DNA of 17,987 nucleotides, from assembly GCA_046304755.1 (NCBI GenBank), contig JBKCDO010000015.1, positions 1 through 17,987 of the forward strand. The letters run 5' to 3'. The notes below the pieces were generated by a model, which ran no database searches, was not told where the DNA came from, and saw nothing but the letters and a program-made list of their open reading frames with translations. The translations under genes were made by a program, and so were the position numbers. Below are positions 1-7,865 of the stretch, one piece after another. The first letter of the stretch is position 1. Each line of letters begins with the position of its first letter. Origin of the DNA: JAIBBG01 sp046304755. Its GTDB lineage: Bacteria; Bacteroidota; Bacteroidia; Flavobacteriales_D; Sanyastnellaceae.

Positions 1-960
1 GAGTTTCGCGTGCAATACCCCATTAGTCTTTTCCCTTCGCTCTACTTGACACGCGTGGTGAGCGAGACACAGGACGTACAACTGGCACTTTCCAGAAAAA
101 TCAACCGCCCGTCGTTCATGCAGCTCATTCCGTTCGTTGACTACAGCGACAGTCTGAATGTCAGTCGCGGAAATCCGGAGCTTCAACCCGAATTCACGCA
201 TCTGGCAGAGCTTTCCTACCAGAATGCCTACGACAAGAAGAACGTGTTCATTGCAACGGCTTATGCGCGCTATATCACCAACCTCACCATCCGAAATCAA
301 GTAACGGAGTTCAATGAAGTCATGCAGCGAGAAATCGTCATTAACACCTATGACAATGCGCTTAGCAGCACTGCTTTTGGTTTGGAATTGGTCAGTCGAA
401 ATACGATAACCAAATGGTTTGATTTAACCGTGAATCTGAACCTGTATCAATCTGCTATCGACGGCACCAACATCAGCGCAAGTTTGACCAATAGTCAGGC
501 TAGCTGGTGGACAAAGACCAATGCCATTTTCCGACTTCCCGGCAATTTCACTTTCCAGGCGCTATTTGATTACAGCAGCCGCAAGGCGCTCACCGTCGGC
601 TCGAGCGATCGCGCTAATGGCATGGGCGGAGGAGGCGGTGGCGGAGGTGGCGGAGGTATGTGGGGTGGCACCGACAATACCGTTCAAGGGTATGTGCTAC
701 CAACCTATGGTCTCGATCTTTCGCTCAAGAAGGAGTTTGGAAAAACGAAAAACATGACCCTTACCCTTTCCATGCAAGATGTCTTGCGCACTCGGGTGCA
801 ATTCACACACAGTGAAACGGATATTTTTATCCAGGACACCTTCAAACGGCGCGACTGGCAACTCTTCCGTTTCAACTTCGGCTGGAAATTCGGAAAGGTG
901 GATGCGGCGGTGTTCAAGCGAAAGAATATGAAGCAGAGTATGGAGGGAATGGAGGGATGA
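1..960 (+). CDS. Outer-membrane beta-barrel protein, TonB-dependent-receptor-like (3' end)
   Basis: The frame is open from base 1 (codons gag ttt cgc) to a TGA at 958-960, so about 320 C-terminal residues of a gene starting upstream are present. Alternating aromatic/polar strands such as LAELSYQNAYDKKNVFIATAYARY, broken here for length as LAELSYQNAY and then KKNVFIATAY, and the ending FRFNFGWKFGKVDAAVFKRK are typical of the Bacteroidota 'outer membrane beta-barrel' receptors, which usually carry an N-terminal carboxypeptidase-regulatory-like domain and a plug, both outside the window. Expected location is the outer membrane; the ligand cannot be told from this part. An unusual run of 11 glycine codons (625-657) sits in a predicted loop between strands. 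The charged tail after the last strand (KRKNMKQ, MEGMEG) is common in this subfamily. It is probably a TonB-linked transporter, but I cannot see a TonB box or plug. Confidence 0.8.
   Translation, partial: EFRVQYPISLFPSLYLTRVVSETQDVQLALSRKINRPSFMQLIPFVDYSDSLNVSRGNPELQPEFTHLAELSYQNAYDKKNVFIATAYARYITNLTIRNQVTEFNEVMQREIVINTYDNALSSTAFGLELVSRNTITKWFDLTVNLNLYQSAIDGTNISASLTNSQASWWTKTNAIFRLPGNFTFQALFDYSSRKALTVGSSDRANGMGGGGGGGGGGGMWGGTDNTVQGYVLPTYGLDLSLKKEFGKTKNMTLTLSMQDVLRTRVQFTHSETDIFIQDTFKRRDWQLFRFNFGWKFGKVDAAVFKRKNMKQSMEGMEG
625..657 (+). repeat. In-frame (GGN) run encoding 11 glycines
   Basis: Eleven consecutive glycine codons (ggc/gga/ggt mixture), flanked by Met on both sides and followed by a Trp-Gly-Gly stretch. 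It includes two adjacent copies of the 9-mer ggcggaggt (640-648 and 649-657). It lies in a barrel loop of the receptor-like protein. Confidence 0.85.
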
Positions 961-962
961 TG

Positions 963-988
963 GTGAATGGTGAATAGTGAAAAGGGGG
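963..988 (+). repeat. GTGAATR heptad repeat, copy A
   Basis: Immediately after the stop of the barrel gene: GTGAATG (963-969), GTGAATA (970-976), GTGAAAA (977-983), then GGGGG (984-988), ending 4 bases before the gldH ATG. The same unit and the same GTGAAA-then-G-run ending recur at 9170-9224. Confidence 0.8.
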
Positions 989-992
989 AATT

Positions 993-1481
993 ATGAAATT
1001 GGGATTTAATACGTTTAGCTGTGCGGTTCTGATGGTCGTTGGAATTGGGGCTTGCAATGAGGGCAGGGTTCTTTACAGCGAATACAAGAGCGTGGGGGAA
1101 GAATATGAATGGGCTTCCAATGAGGCGATTCGCTTTGATGTAGATGTTGCCGAAAACAAACATGCCTACGAATTGGTGCTTGCAGTGCGCGTGGGATCGG
1201 GTTATCCATATGATAAATTGATGCTGCAAGTGACCGAGGAGAGCCCTGCCGGCGAATCGGTTCGAAGAGATGTCGAAGTTCCCATTCGCAATGCCGCCGG
1301 TGAATTTTACGGTGAGAAAGGATTCGACCTTATCGATATTGAATATGTCCTGGATGATTCCAAGGAGTTCCCAACCTTCGGAAAATACAGCTACAGACTC
1401 GTTCCCTCGATGCCGGAAATTGATCCTGTGGTCTATGTTGTGGAGCTCGGTATGATCCTTCGCGACAAACCGGTGAAGTAA
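993..1481 (+). CDS. gldH: GldH-like gliding motility lipoprotein
   Basis: This 162-residue protein starts with a lipoprotein signal peptide: a basic start, a hydrophobic stretch to residue 20 and a lipobox IGAC with Cys21. It should be exported and lipidated. The mature part resembles GldH, one of the lipoproteins needed for gliding in Flavobacterium. It has an early YSEYKSV segment, a beta-rich region with the YPYDKL motif near residues 70-75 (GldH proteins have an equivalent YPY(S/D)NL), a GEFYGEKGFDLI segment near 105-116, and a late FGKYSYRLVPSMPE strand. The usual family length is about 150-170 residues. GldH is linked to the motility machinery that works with type IX secretion, which fits the T9SS cargo gene further along. 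It lies 32 bases after the barrel gene with the GTGAATR repeat between them. The family assignment comes from pattern recall, not alignment, so it is probable but not certain. Confidence 0.7.
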   Translation: MKLGFNTFSCAVLMVVGIGACNEGRVLYSEYKSVGEEYEWASNEAIRFDVDVAENKHAYELVLAVRVGSGYPYDKLMLQVTEESPAGESVRRDVEVPIRNAAGEFYGEKGFDLIDIEYVLDDSKEFPTFGKYSYRLVPSMPEIDPVVYVVELGMILRDKPVK

Positions 1482-1488
1482 GTCAGTA

Positions 1489-1520
1489 TTGACGAAGGCC
1501 GGAGATTTCGCGCATCTTTG
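1489..1520 (+). promoter_or_regulatory. Candidate Bacteroidota promoter for sua5
   Basis: A TTG (1489-1491) is followed after 21 bases by CATCTTTG (1513-1520), close to the Bacteroidota consensus TTG / TAnnTTTG. The -7 element ends only 4 bases before the ATG at 1525, which implies an almost leaderless transcript. Confidence 0.45.
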
Positions 1521-1524
1521 TAAC

Positions 1525-2475
1525 ATGAAATCAGGCAATGAATCGGTAATCGCTCAGGCAGCTACACTGCTCAGGGAGGGAAAAACCGTTGCCATTCCAA
1601 CCGAAACTGTTTATGGGCTTGCGGCTAATGCCCTGAATGCTGATGCAGTGCTCAACATCTTTGAAACGAAGAACCGTCCGCATTTCGATCCCTTAATCGT
1701 ACACGTGGGAAGTATTGCGCAGGCTCAATCATTGTCTCATGAAATTTCAGTGGCCGCTCGCAAACTGATGGACACATTCTGGCCCGGTCCATTGACGATT
1801 GTCTTGACGAAAAAGGAAATCATCCCACACATCGTCACATCCGGGATGGATACAGTGGGCTTGCGAATGCCTAGTCACCCGTTGACACTGGATCTACTTG
1901 CGCAACTTGACTTTCCACTGGCCGCACCGAGCGCCAATCCTTTTGGTTACATCTCCCCTACTTCAGCGGCTCACGTGGCTGAGCAGCTAGGCGACCGCAT
2001 TCCCTTCATTCTTGATGGTGGCGAATGCCTTGTGGGCGTGGAATCCACCATCATCGACTGCACGAATAAAATTTCGCGTATTCTGCGTCTGGGGGGACTT
2101 AGTGTCGAAGCCATTGAAGAAGTCATCGGGCCTGTTGAAATCAATGCCGTTAGCTCCAGTTCACCACAAGCGCCCGGTATGTTACACTCACACTACGCCC
2201 CCCGCAAAGAACTATTACTCGGTAATATCCATGAACTCCTGCACGACCATGGCTCTGATGTCAGCATCCTGAGCTTCCGCGACAGCTATCACAACTATCG
2301 CAATATTCGTTTATCGGAATCCGGCGATTTGCACGAGGCCGCTCGCAACTTGTTTGCTGCGATGCGCAAACTTGATGCGGATTCTCATGCTAAAATTATT
2401 GCTGAATATGTTCCCGATTATGGCTTAGGTCGAGCCATCAACGATCGTTTGAAACGCGCCTCCTACAAAGGCTAG
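1525..2475 (+). CDS. sua5: Threonylcarbamoyl-AMP synthase, Sua5 type
   Basis: This enzyme makes L-threonylcarbamoyl-AMP from threonine, bicarbonate and ATP, the first step of the t6A37 modification of ANN-decoding tRNAs in the cytoplasm. The YrdC-like domain covers roughly residues 5-205 and shows IPTETVYGLAANA, the nucleotide-binding KNRPHFDPL (49-57), PSANPFGYISPT around 136 and VESTIID (173-178). After a short linker comes the C-terminal Sua5 domain, opened by the characteristic PGMLHSHYAPRK (217-228). Being about 316 residues long, it is the long Sua5 form and not the short TsaC form. I took ATG 1525 rather than the TTG at 1489: the upstream TTG looks like part of the promoter, and MKSGNESVIAQAA fits the usual N-terminus. 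Its TAG stop lies on the CTAG that is also the stop of the convergent lectin gene. Confidence 0.93.
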   Translation: MKSGNESVIAQAATLLREGKTVAIPTETVYGLAANALNADAVLNIFETKNRPHFDPLIVHVGSIAQAQSLSHEISVAARKLMDTFWPGPLTIVLTKKEIIPHIVTSGMDTVGLRMPSHPLTLDLLAQLDFPLAAPSANPFGYISPTSAAHVAEQLGDRIPFILDGGECLVGVESTIIDCTNKISRILRLGGLSVEAIEEVIGPVEINAVSSSSPQAPGMLHSHYAPRKELLLGNIHELLHDHGSDVSILSFRDSYHNYRNIRLSESGDLHEAARNLFAAMRKLDADSHAKIIAEYVPDYGLGRAINDRLKRASYKG

Positions 2476-4721
2476 CGAATGATTTGAATATACCCTCGTC
2501 GCTCTTGAATGGTCCCTTGATTTGTTCTGTATAGCACGCGGAAATTGTAAATACCATTGGCGATATAATACCCCCCACTATTGTTGTCACCTTGCCACAC
2601 CTCAGTTGGGTCTTCGGTATGAAATACCGCTCTTCCCCACTGATCAAAAATCCACAACTCATACAATTCAACATTGGCCACAGCAGGTATGTAGAAGTCA
2701 TTTAGCCCGTCGCCATTGGGTGTGAATGCCGTTGGCAGGAAAACCAATTCACTGCAATCCTCGAAAACAACTTCCAGCGAATCTGTGGCAGAACCACACA
2801 CATTGGCTGCAGTGATACCAATATTCGCGCTCTCAGCCAGTGTAATCGTTTCGGTCGTATCTCCGGTAGACCATACAAACACATCGGTGTTGCTGCCGGT
2901 AAAGCCAATTTCAAACGTTTGACCTTCGCAAAAAACGGGGTCAGCTCCTAAGGTAACTCGGGGCAAATCGATGCGAGTGAGCTCTATCGTGTCGCGCACG
3001 GTGCAAGGCCCTTGCTGAACTTGAATATAATAATCACCTGTTTGTGTTGCCGCGAAAGAACTTCCCACGCTGCCATCTTGCCAAATACCACCGAGCTGAG
3101 CATTCAACACAAAACTCTCCCCTTCACAAAATACCGTATCACCGCCGAGGGTAATAATCGGTGGAATATGAACATCCACCGATGCACTATCTACTACTTG
3201 GCATCCCTGTGATTCAAACAACGCGATATAAGAACCGCTTTGCGTTACTTCACGCACGGCCGCCGTTACATTGTCTTGCCACACAACTGCAACACCGGCA
3301 TCCAGCGTAGCGATATCGCCTTCACAGATAACTTGATTAGGACCAAGTTCGATGGAAGGCAATGGAACATTTGTGACGGTAAACGTAACCGTCGTGTCAC
3401 ATCCATTTTCAAAAACCGTTACCGCATAATCGCCGGCAATAGAGGCCAAATAGGTTGCTGAAGTTGTTCCATCAAACCATTCTATTGACTCCCATGTGCT
3501 GCCAATATCGAGCAGCGTATCGTTATAACTGCACTTGGAAACAGCAGCTTCAAACACCGGGTTGGGCAAAGGGATCTCTTGCAGAAAAACGCTATCGGAA
3601 GATGGACAACCCGCATTCGGACTGGCAGCGTCTACCGAGTACGTCCCGGGCCCATTCACTGTAGGTTGAAGAATATCCGTGGATGAAGTGAACTGACCAT
3701 CGACAGTTGTCCAACTTAACAGCGCATTGGGCTGGTCACAGATGGTTTGCAGCACGTAGCTGTCGCCTTCACAAAAGGCGTCCGGGAAACCGGCGTCAAT
3801 GACAGGAGGCGTTTCTACAATGACTTCAATGCAGGTTGTGGTCGTATTGCCGCAGATATCGGTATAATCACAACAGTAGTTGGTGGTTATCGCAGGAGTG
3901 GCAATAGCCGATTGCAGCGTCGGATCGTTGACTCCTGTTGCAGGTACCCAGTTAAACGTGCCTTCCGGATTTCCATTGGCATTAAGATCAACGGATTCAC
4001 CTTGGCAGATGTAAACGATTGGATCGGTTTCAAAAGAATAAGTCTCGGCAAGACAGACTTCATGTAAATTCGGCAGCCCACCTGTAGATCCCGTAAATCC
4101 CCAATAAACCAGCGGATTTCCACCAAAAACACTTCCGACCAAATTGATGTTATCGGATAGCCTTAACAGACAATCAAAATAGAGTTCGACCAGTTGAGTA
4201 GCCGGATTCCAGGTAATCTTAATGCCGTGGGCTTGTGCATCTTCTACGTTGATATTCGTGGGATGAACGGATACAGGACCGGCTAGATTTTGAAAGGAAT
4301 TGTGGTCATTGTTGCCATCGCGCAAGAACGCGATGTGATCAGCAAACGGGTCTCCAAGTTCACCATTCTGATAGGTATCGAACTCGATTCCGAATGACGG
4401 ATTGAATCCGGCAAACCCCATCCCTGCTCCGCTTGATCCAATAGCATTGGGCCCCACCGTTTGCAACACGAACACCATTCCATCGGCACCGTTGTCGTCC
4501 TGAATTCCAAAGGTCATGTTGAACTCTAAGGTGAAAGGCTGACTCAAATCGATTTGGTTGTTGTACCATACGGAGCCGTTTTGCCAAAGCTGATTTTGCG
4601 TGACCGCAATGCAGGTGCCACCGGCGGGAACAGCATCTCCGTTTAAGGTGTAGTTCTGCCCGATTACTATCGAGCAATTTGACAGAAACAGAGTAAGGAG
4701 TAACGCTGAGTATGACTTCAT
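2472..4721 (-). CDS. Secreted L-type lectin / Ig-like repeat protein with T9SS type B C-terminal domain
   Basis: A 749-residue surface or extracellular protein. A signal peptide ends near IGQ (residues 20-22). Residues about 23-230 form an L-type (legume-like) lectin domain with GADGMVFVLQ, GIEFDTYQN and DPFADHIAF, which contain the acidic residues expected for Ca/Mn-dependent sugar binding. Residues about 235-655 hold about six Ig/PKD-like units, most starting with a C(E/Q)G(E/D/Q) signature (CQGES, CEGDS, CEGDI, CEGES, CEGQT). Residues about 658-749 are the gliding-associated C-terminal domain (FLPTAFTPNGDGLNDF, then DQWGR and NGIYNFRVLYR), the type B signal for type IX secretion. ATG 4721 is preferred to the TTG at 4733, which lies inside the -7 element. 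It probably binds glycans at the cell surface; the ligand is unknown. It sits 20 bases downstream of the binding-lipoprotein gene but has its own likely promoter. Confidence 0.9.
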   Translation of the reverse strand: MKSYSALLLTLFLSNCSIVIGQNYTLNGDAVPAGGTCIAVTQNQLWQNGSVWYNNQIDLSQPFTLEFNMTFGIQDDNGADGMVFVLQTVGPNAIGSSGAGMGFAGFNPSFGIEFDTYQNGELGDPFADHIAFLRDGNNDHNSFQNLAGPVSVHPTNINVEDAQAHGIKITWNPATQLVELYFDCLLRLSDNINLVGSVFGGNPLVYWGFTGSTGGLPNLHEVCLAETYSFETDPIVYICQGESVDLNANGNPEGTFNWVPATGVNDPTLQSAIATPAITTNYCCDYTDICGNTTTTCIEVIVETPPVIDAGFPDAFCEGDSYVLQTICDQPNALLSWTTVDGQFTSSTDILQPTVNGPGTYSVDAASPNAGCPSSDSVFLQEIPLPNPVFEAAVSKCSYNDTLLDIGSTWESIEWFDGTTSATYLASIAGDYAVTVFENGCDTTVTFTVTNVPLPSIELGPNQVICEGDIATLDAGVAVVWQDNVTAAVREVTQSGSYIALFESQGCQVVDSASVDVHIPPIITLGGDTVFCEGESFVLNAQLGGIWQDGSVGSSFAATQTGDYYIQVQQGPCTVRDTIELTRIDLPRVTLGADPVFCEGQTFEIGFTGSNTDVFVWSTGDTTETITLAESANIGITAANVCGSATDSLEVVFEDCSELVFLPTAFTPNGDGLNDFYIPAVANVELYELWIFDQWGRAVFHTEDPTEVWQGDNNSGGYYIANGIYNFRVLYRTNQGTIQERRGYIQIIR

Positions 4722-4730
4722 CACCAGTGT

Positions 4731-4738
4731 CAAAGATA
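4731..4738 (-). promoter_or_regulatory. Candidate -7 element TATCTTTG for the lectin gene
   Basis: On the minus strand TATCTTTG matches TAnnTTTG exactly and ends 9 bases before the ATG. The nearest upstream TTG is 26 bases away, longer than usual, so only the -7 box is convincing. The box lies just past the stop of the upstream gene. Confidence 0.45.
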
Positions 4739-4741
4739 CAC

Positions 4742-5845
4742 TTAGTTCTGCTCGGAAGGATAGCCAAGAGTCAATGGATGGAAATAACGGAATGGGAATG
4801 TAACATCCGAGCTATCATTCACTATTCCAACCAAATCATTCAACAACACCTGAGGTTCTAAAAGGGCCTGGCCGTGATAATCATCGCGAAGGGCATTGCA
4901 ATAGAACAAACGTTGATTCATCACCGGTGAGAGCGAGCGCAAACGATCGTCGTGCTCGATGAAATCTGCTACTGAAGGAGTGCCTTCAGTATACACAATC
5001 TTTCCCCAATAGTCAGCTTTATTAGCATCCATATAGAACGACTCAAATGACAGCACGAGGTTTCCTGTGGCTGATGAATCTTTGAAATGATAGCGTGCAC
5101 CGGCATCGGTGATGAGTTGAGCGATGAAACTGTTGGACGACGAAACAGCCCAGCGATCGCCATCCATTGACGCAAGAAACATTGATTTTCCGGTGGCAGA
5201 CTTGGATTGAGCATCTCTCAAAGCGATGTATTCTCGTTCAATTGTCCGAAAAACACTATCCGCCTCCTGCTCGCATTGAAGCAAGGCACCAAATACTTTT
5301 ATCCATTCAGCCCTTCCAAGCGGATGCTTTTCGAGGTACTCTGACACCTGAACACACCCAATTCCGCGCTGTAAAAACTTCTCATATCCGGCTCCTCCAA
5401 AAGGGTAAACAAACAACAAATCGGGACTTACCGAGAAAACAGCCTCCGGGTCTAGTTCATTGCCGGAGGTTAGGTTGCGTATCTGACCTCGCTGAACTGC
5501 ATCGGCTAACAAAGAGTCTTGGAGGCGATCTGCGAAACCAACTCCTTTAAGTAGACTAAGTCTTTCCAATACTTTAAAAAACGGAATATGCGTCGTCGAA
5601 AGACACCCCACTGAATTTAGTGCTCGGGGCTTCCAATGAATCACTTGGAGCGTTTCACCGGGTGCTTCCAAATTATACAGCACGATGCGCTTGGTGCTGT
5701 CGGCAAGAACATCAATCGAAAAGCCTTTTGCATAAAAAGGCAATTCAGTTCGAACAACAGACGCTTGAGCAGCGAGCTCCTCTCTCCGACTTCCGCTGCA
5801 GGCTGCAAGCAATATAATAACAATCAAATAGGTGAATCGATTCAT
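4742..5845 (-). CDS. Periplasmic-binding-protein-like lipoprotein (BtuF/FepB/TroA-type fold)
   Basis: A 367-residue lipoprotein with a hydrophobic N-terminus and lipobox LAAC (Cys16). The body resembles helical-backbone substrate-binding proteins of metal-chelate importers (cobalamin, haem, siderophores). An N-terminal lobe contains the VGCLSTTHIPFF segment and a PDLLFVYPFGG strand, where such proteins have SPDLV-type sequences. A long linking helix follows near residues 165-195, and a C-terminal lobe has MFLASMDGDRWAVSS and a terminal NDLVGI helix. No permease or ATPase gene is in the window, so it may work with a transporter encoded elsewhere or be a stand-alone binding protein. Its ATG overlaps the TGA of the upstream dioxygenase gene (ATGA at 5845-5842), so the two are almost certainly co-transcribed and translationally coupled. 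The fold call is fairly good; the ligand is unknown. Confidence 0.72.
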   Translation of the reverse strand: MNRFTYLIVIILLAACSGSRREELAAQASVVRTELPFYAKGFSIDVLADSTKRIVLYNLEAPGETLQVIHWKPRALNSVGCLSTTHIPFFKVLERLSLLKGVGFADRLQDSLLADAVQRGQIRNLTSGNELDPEAVFSVSPDLLFVYPFGGAGYEKFLQRGIGCVQVSEYLEKHPLGRAEWIKVFGALLQCEQEADSVFRTIEREYIALRDAQSKSATGKSMFLASMDGDRWAVSSSNSFIAQLITDAGARYHFKDSSATGNLVLSFESFYMDANKADYWGKIVYTEGTPSVADFIEHDDRLRSLSPVMNQRLFYCNALRDDYHGQALLEPQVLLNDLVGIVNDSSDVTFPFRYFHPLTLGYPSEQN

Positions 5846-6669
5846 ATGGCTCGTAAGGAATGAGTGTTTCGACGAAGCCAGTTCCTCTCCGGATAATGCG
5901 CTCGCGGATCAATGGTATGAATGGCATAGGCCTGGCGGGATTTACCGCTGGTATTGGGTCTGCTGTAATGAGGGAGCGCTCCATGGAGAACAATACAAGC
6001 GCCCTTCTTGACTTCCAGCGGCTGCATGTTGTCCATTTCCCAGGGCATGGCATCCAACTCGTGCATTTCAAGGCCTTGGTCATCTTTTCTGCGAAACCAT
6101 GAGCGCAGCGGGGTTCGGTGACCACCTGCTGCCGCCCACATACAGCCGTTTTCAATCGTTGCATCTTCCAATGCAAACCAAAATCCGATGCAGGTATTGG
6201 GTTCGGTATATAAGAATGTGGAGTCCTGATGCACGTCCACTTCCCCGCCAATTTGAGCATGCTTGAAAATGTGCATACTCTGAATGATGACGTGTTGACA
6301 CAATTCAAGCTCTGATGCCAGTTGCTTCATATGGGGGGAACGTGAAAAGCCATCATATATCGGATCCAAATCATGCATGGCATGCCCGATTTTGTTGAGC
6401 GATTCAAATAATCCCCTCTTCAAATTACCCGCTTCATTGAAAGCATCCTTTTCAAAGAAAAAAGAGATATTATCTCCTGAATTCAGGAAGTAATCGTCGG
6501 CAGAAAGCGTCTGATTGCCGGTCTCAAAAATGGAAGGATGCCCTTTGTAATCATAGCTCTGAGCGAGCATCATGGCCCGATCCATCAACTCATCACACGC
6601 CTGAGGTGTGTTGAAGTTTTCAATAACCAAATAGCCCTGCTCCTGAAATTGCTGCGCTCGTGTATTCAT
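5842..6669 (-). CDS. Phytanoyl-CoA dioxygenase (PhyH) family Fe(II)/2-oxoglutarate oxygenase
   Basis: A cytoplasmic non-haem iron oxygenase of about 275 residues, close in pattern to the PHYHD1 group. The iron ligands are visible as H147-x-D149 in VDVHQDSTFLYTEP, with the distal His in HGALPHYSR (about His234), and the 2-oxoglutarate-binding Arg is in GKSRQAYAIH (about Arg245). The core strand FWFALEDATIENGCMW is highly characteristic. Such enzymes couple oxidative decarboxylation of 2-oxoglutarate to hydroxylation of a substrate that cannot be read from sequence; PHYHD1-like members are not necessarily CoA-thioester enzymes. I chose ATG 6669 over the upstream TTG at 6690. It is the first gene of a minus-strand pair with the binding lipoprotein (ATGA overlap) and is divergent from the UDP-glucuronate decarboxylase gene, 128 bases away. 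Confidence 0.88.
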   Translation of the reverse strand: MNTRAQQFQEQGYLVIENFNTPQACDELMDRAMMLAQSYDYKGHPSIFETGNQTLSADDYFLNSGDNISFFFEKDAFNEAGNLKRGLFESLNKIGHAMHDLDPIYDGFSRSPHMKQLASELELCQHVIIQSMHIFKHAQIGGEVDVHQDSTFLYTEPNTCIGFWFALEDATIENGCMWAAAGGHRTPLRSWFRRKDDQGLEMHELDAMPWEMDNMQPLEVKKGACIVLHGALPHYSRPNTSGKSRQAYAIHTIDPRAHYPERNWLRRNTHSLRAI

Positions 6670-6797
6670 CTCGAATATGGTGGGATGCAAATAACCGATA
6701 ATTTAGGCATTCATCGATTTCCTGTTTTGGTAAACAAATACATACAGTCTAGAACAGTTTTCATTACATTCGCCTTCCCAATCACCTTAAACCTGCA

Positions 6798-7799
6798 ATG
6801 AAGAGAGTACTGATTACCGGAGCTGCCGGATTCCTGGGTTCACATTTGTGCGACCGGTTTATCCGCGAGGGCAATCACGTTATCGGAATGGATAACTTGA
6901 TTACCGGAGATTTGAAAAACATCGAACACCTGTTCCCGCTGGAGAATTTCGAATTCTATCATCATGATGTTTCGAAGTTTATTCACGTTCCCGGACACCT
7001 TGATTACATTCTTCATTTCGCCTCTCCCGCCAGTCCAATCGACTACCTCAAGATTCCGATTCAGACATTGAAAGTAGGTTCGCTGGGAATTCACAACTGC
7101 CTTGGATTAGCCATGGTAAAGAAAGCCCGCGTGCTCATTGCCAGTACCAGCGAGGTTTATGGTGATCCGACTGTTCACCCGCAAACAGAAGCCTATTGGG
7201 GAAATGTTAATCCGGTTGGTCCGCGTGGTGTTTACGATGAAGCCAAGCGCTTTCAGGAAGCGATGACTATGGCCTATCACACCTTTCACGGATTGGAAAC
7301 TCGCATTGTCCGCATCTTCAATACTTATGGTCCACGCATGCGACTGAACGACGGACGTGTGCTTCCGGCCTTCATTGGCCAGGCATTGCGCGGAGAAGAT
7401 CTTACAGTCTTTGGAGATGGCTCTCAAACGCGCTCCTTCTGCTATGTGGATGATTTGGTTGATGGCATCTACAGACTCCTGCACAGTGATTACAGCGGTC
7501 CGGTGAATATTGGTAACCCTGATGAAATCAGCATCGGAGATTTCGCGGAAGAAATCATCAAACTTACGGGAACCACTCAGAAGGTCATTTACAAAGACCT
7601 TCCGGTAGACGATCCCAAGCAGCGCCGCCCGGATATTACCTTGGCGAAATCACTACTAGGCTGGGAACCAAAAGTGCACCGCAGCCAAGGATTGAAAGTC
7701 ACCTACGACTATTTCCGCTCGCTATCCACCGATGAGCTTAACAAGGTTGAACATAAGAATTTCGAAAAGTACAACCGCAGTTTATTGCCCACGGTCTAA
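6798..7799 (+). CDS. uxs: UDP-glucuronate decarboxylase (UDP-xylose synthase)
   Basis: A short-chain dehydrogenase-fold enzyme of 333 residues that converts UDP-glucuronate to UDP-xylose with tightly bound NAD. The Rossmann motif GAAGFLG is at residues 8-14. HFASPASPIDYLKIP (73-87) is the hallmark of the UXS group within the extended SDR family. The catalytic set is in IASTSEVYGDP (Thr117, Ser118, Glu119) and YDEAKR (Tyr146, Lys150), and VNPVGPRGVYDE and RSFCYVDDLV also match UXS. There is no N-terminal membrane anchor, so it is cytosolic. It opens the plus-strand polysaccharide-precursor block. Its substrate needs a UDP-glucose dehydrogenase, which is not in the window, because the adjacent dehydrogenase looks specific for N-acetylhexosamines. 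Confidence 0.93.
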   Translation: MKRVLITGAAGFLGSHLCDRFIREGNHVIGMDNLITGDLKNIEHLFPLENFEFYHHDVSKFIHVPGHLDYILHFASPASPIDYLKIPIQTLKVGSLGIHNCLGLAMVKKARVLIASTSEVYGDPTVHPQTEAYWGNVNPVGPRGVYDEAKRFQEAMTMAYHTFHGLETRIVRIFNTYGPRMRLNDGRVLPAFIGQALRGEDLTVFGDGSQTRSFCYVDDLVDGIYRLLHSDYSGPVNIGNPDEISIGDFAEEIIKLTGTTQKVIYKDLPVDDPKQRRPDITLAKSLLGWEPKVHRSQGLKVTYDYFRSLSTDELNKVEHKNFEKYNRSLLPTV

Positions 7800-7812
7800 T
7801 TCCCTCGGGAAT
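7799..7812 (+). terminator. Short hairpin between uxs and the nucleotide-sugar dehydrogenase
   Basis: ATTCCC-TC-GGGAAT is a perfect 6-base inverted repeat beginning at the last base of the uxs stop codon, followed by GTTTGTCT. The T tract is poor, so at best it is an attenuator or an RNA-processing hairpin. Confidence 0.3.
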
Positions 7813-7865
7813 GTTTGTCTAAAAACACTATTTTCGCGCCTCTATACGCTGATAAGTCGGTTATT

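Noticed and set aside
705..1538. Long minus-strand open frame (277 codons) opposite the barrel gene and gldH
   Set aside because: It lies antisense to two well-supported genes, shows no family resemblance, and its His/Ser/Ile-rich middle is just the translated complement of the GTGAATR repeat.
6765..6772. TACATTCG upstream of uxs as a -7 promoter box
   Set aside because: It is one base off the consensus and no TTG lies at an acceptable distance, so I did not call a promoter.
7811..7822. ATG TTT GTC TAA after uxs as a tiny gene or start of the dehydrogenase
   Set aside because: It has three codons and is out of frame with the dehydrogenase; the family N-terminus fits ATG 7866.
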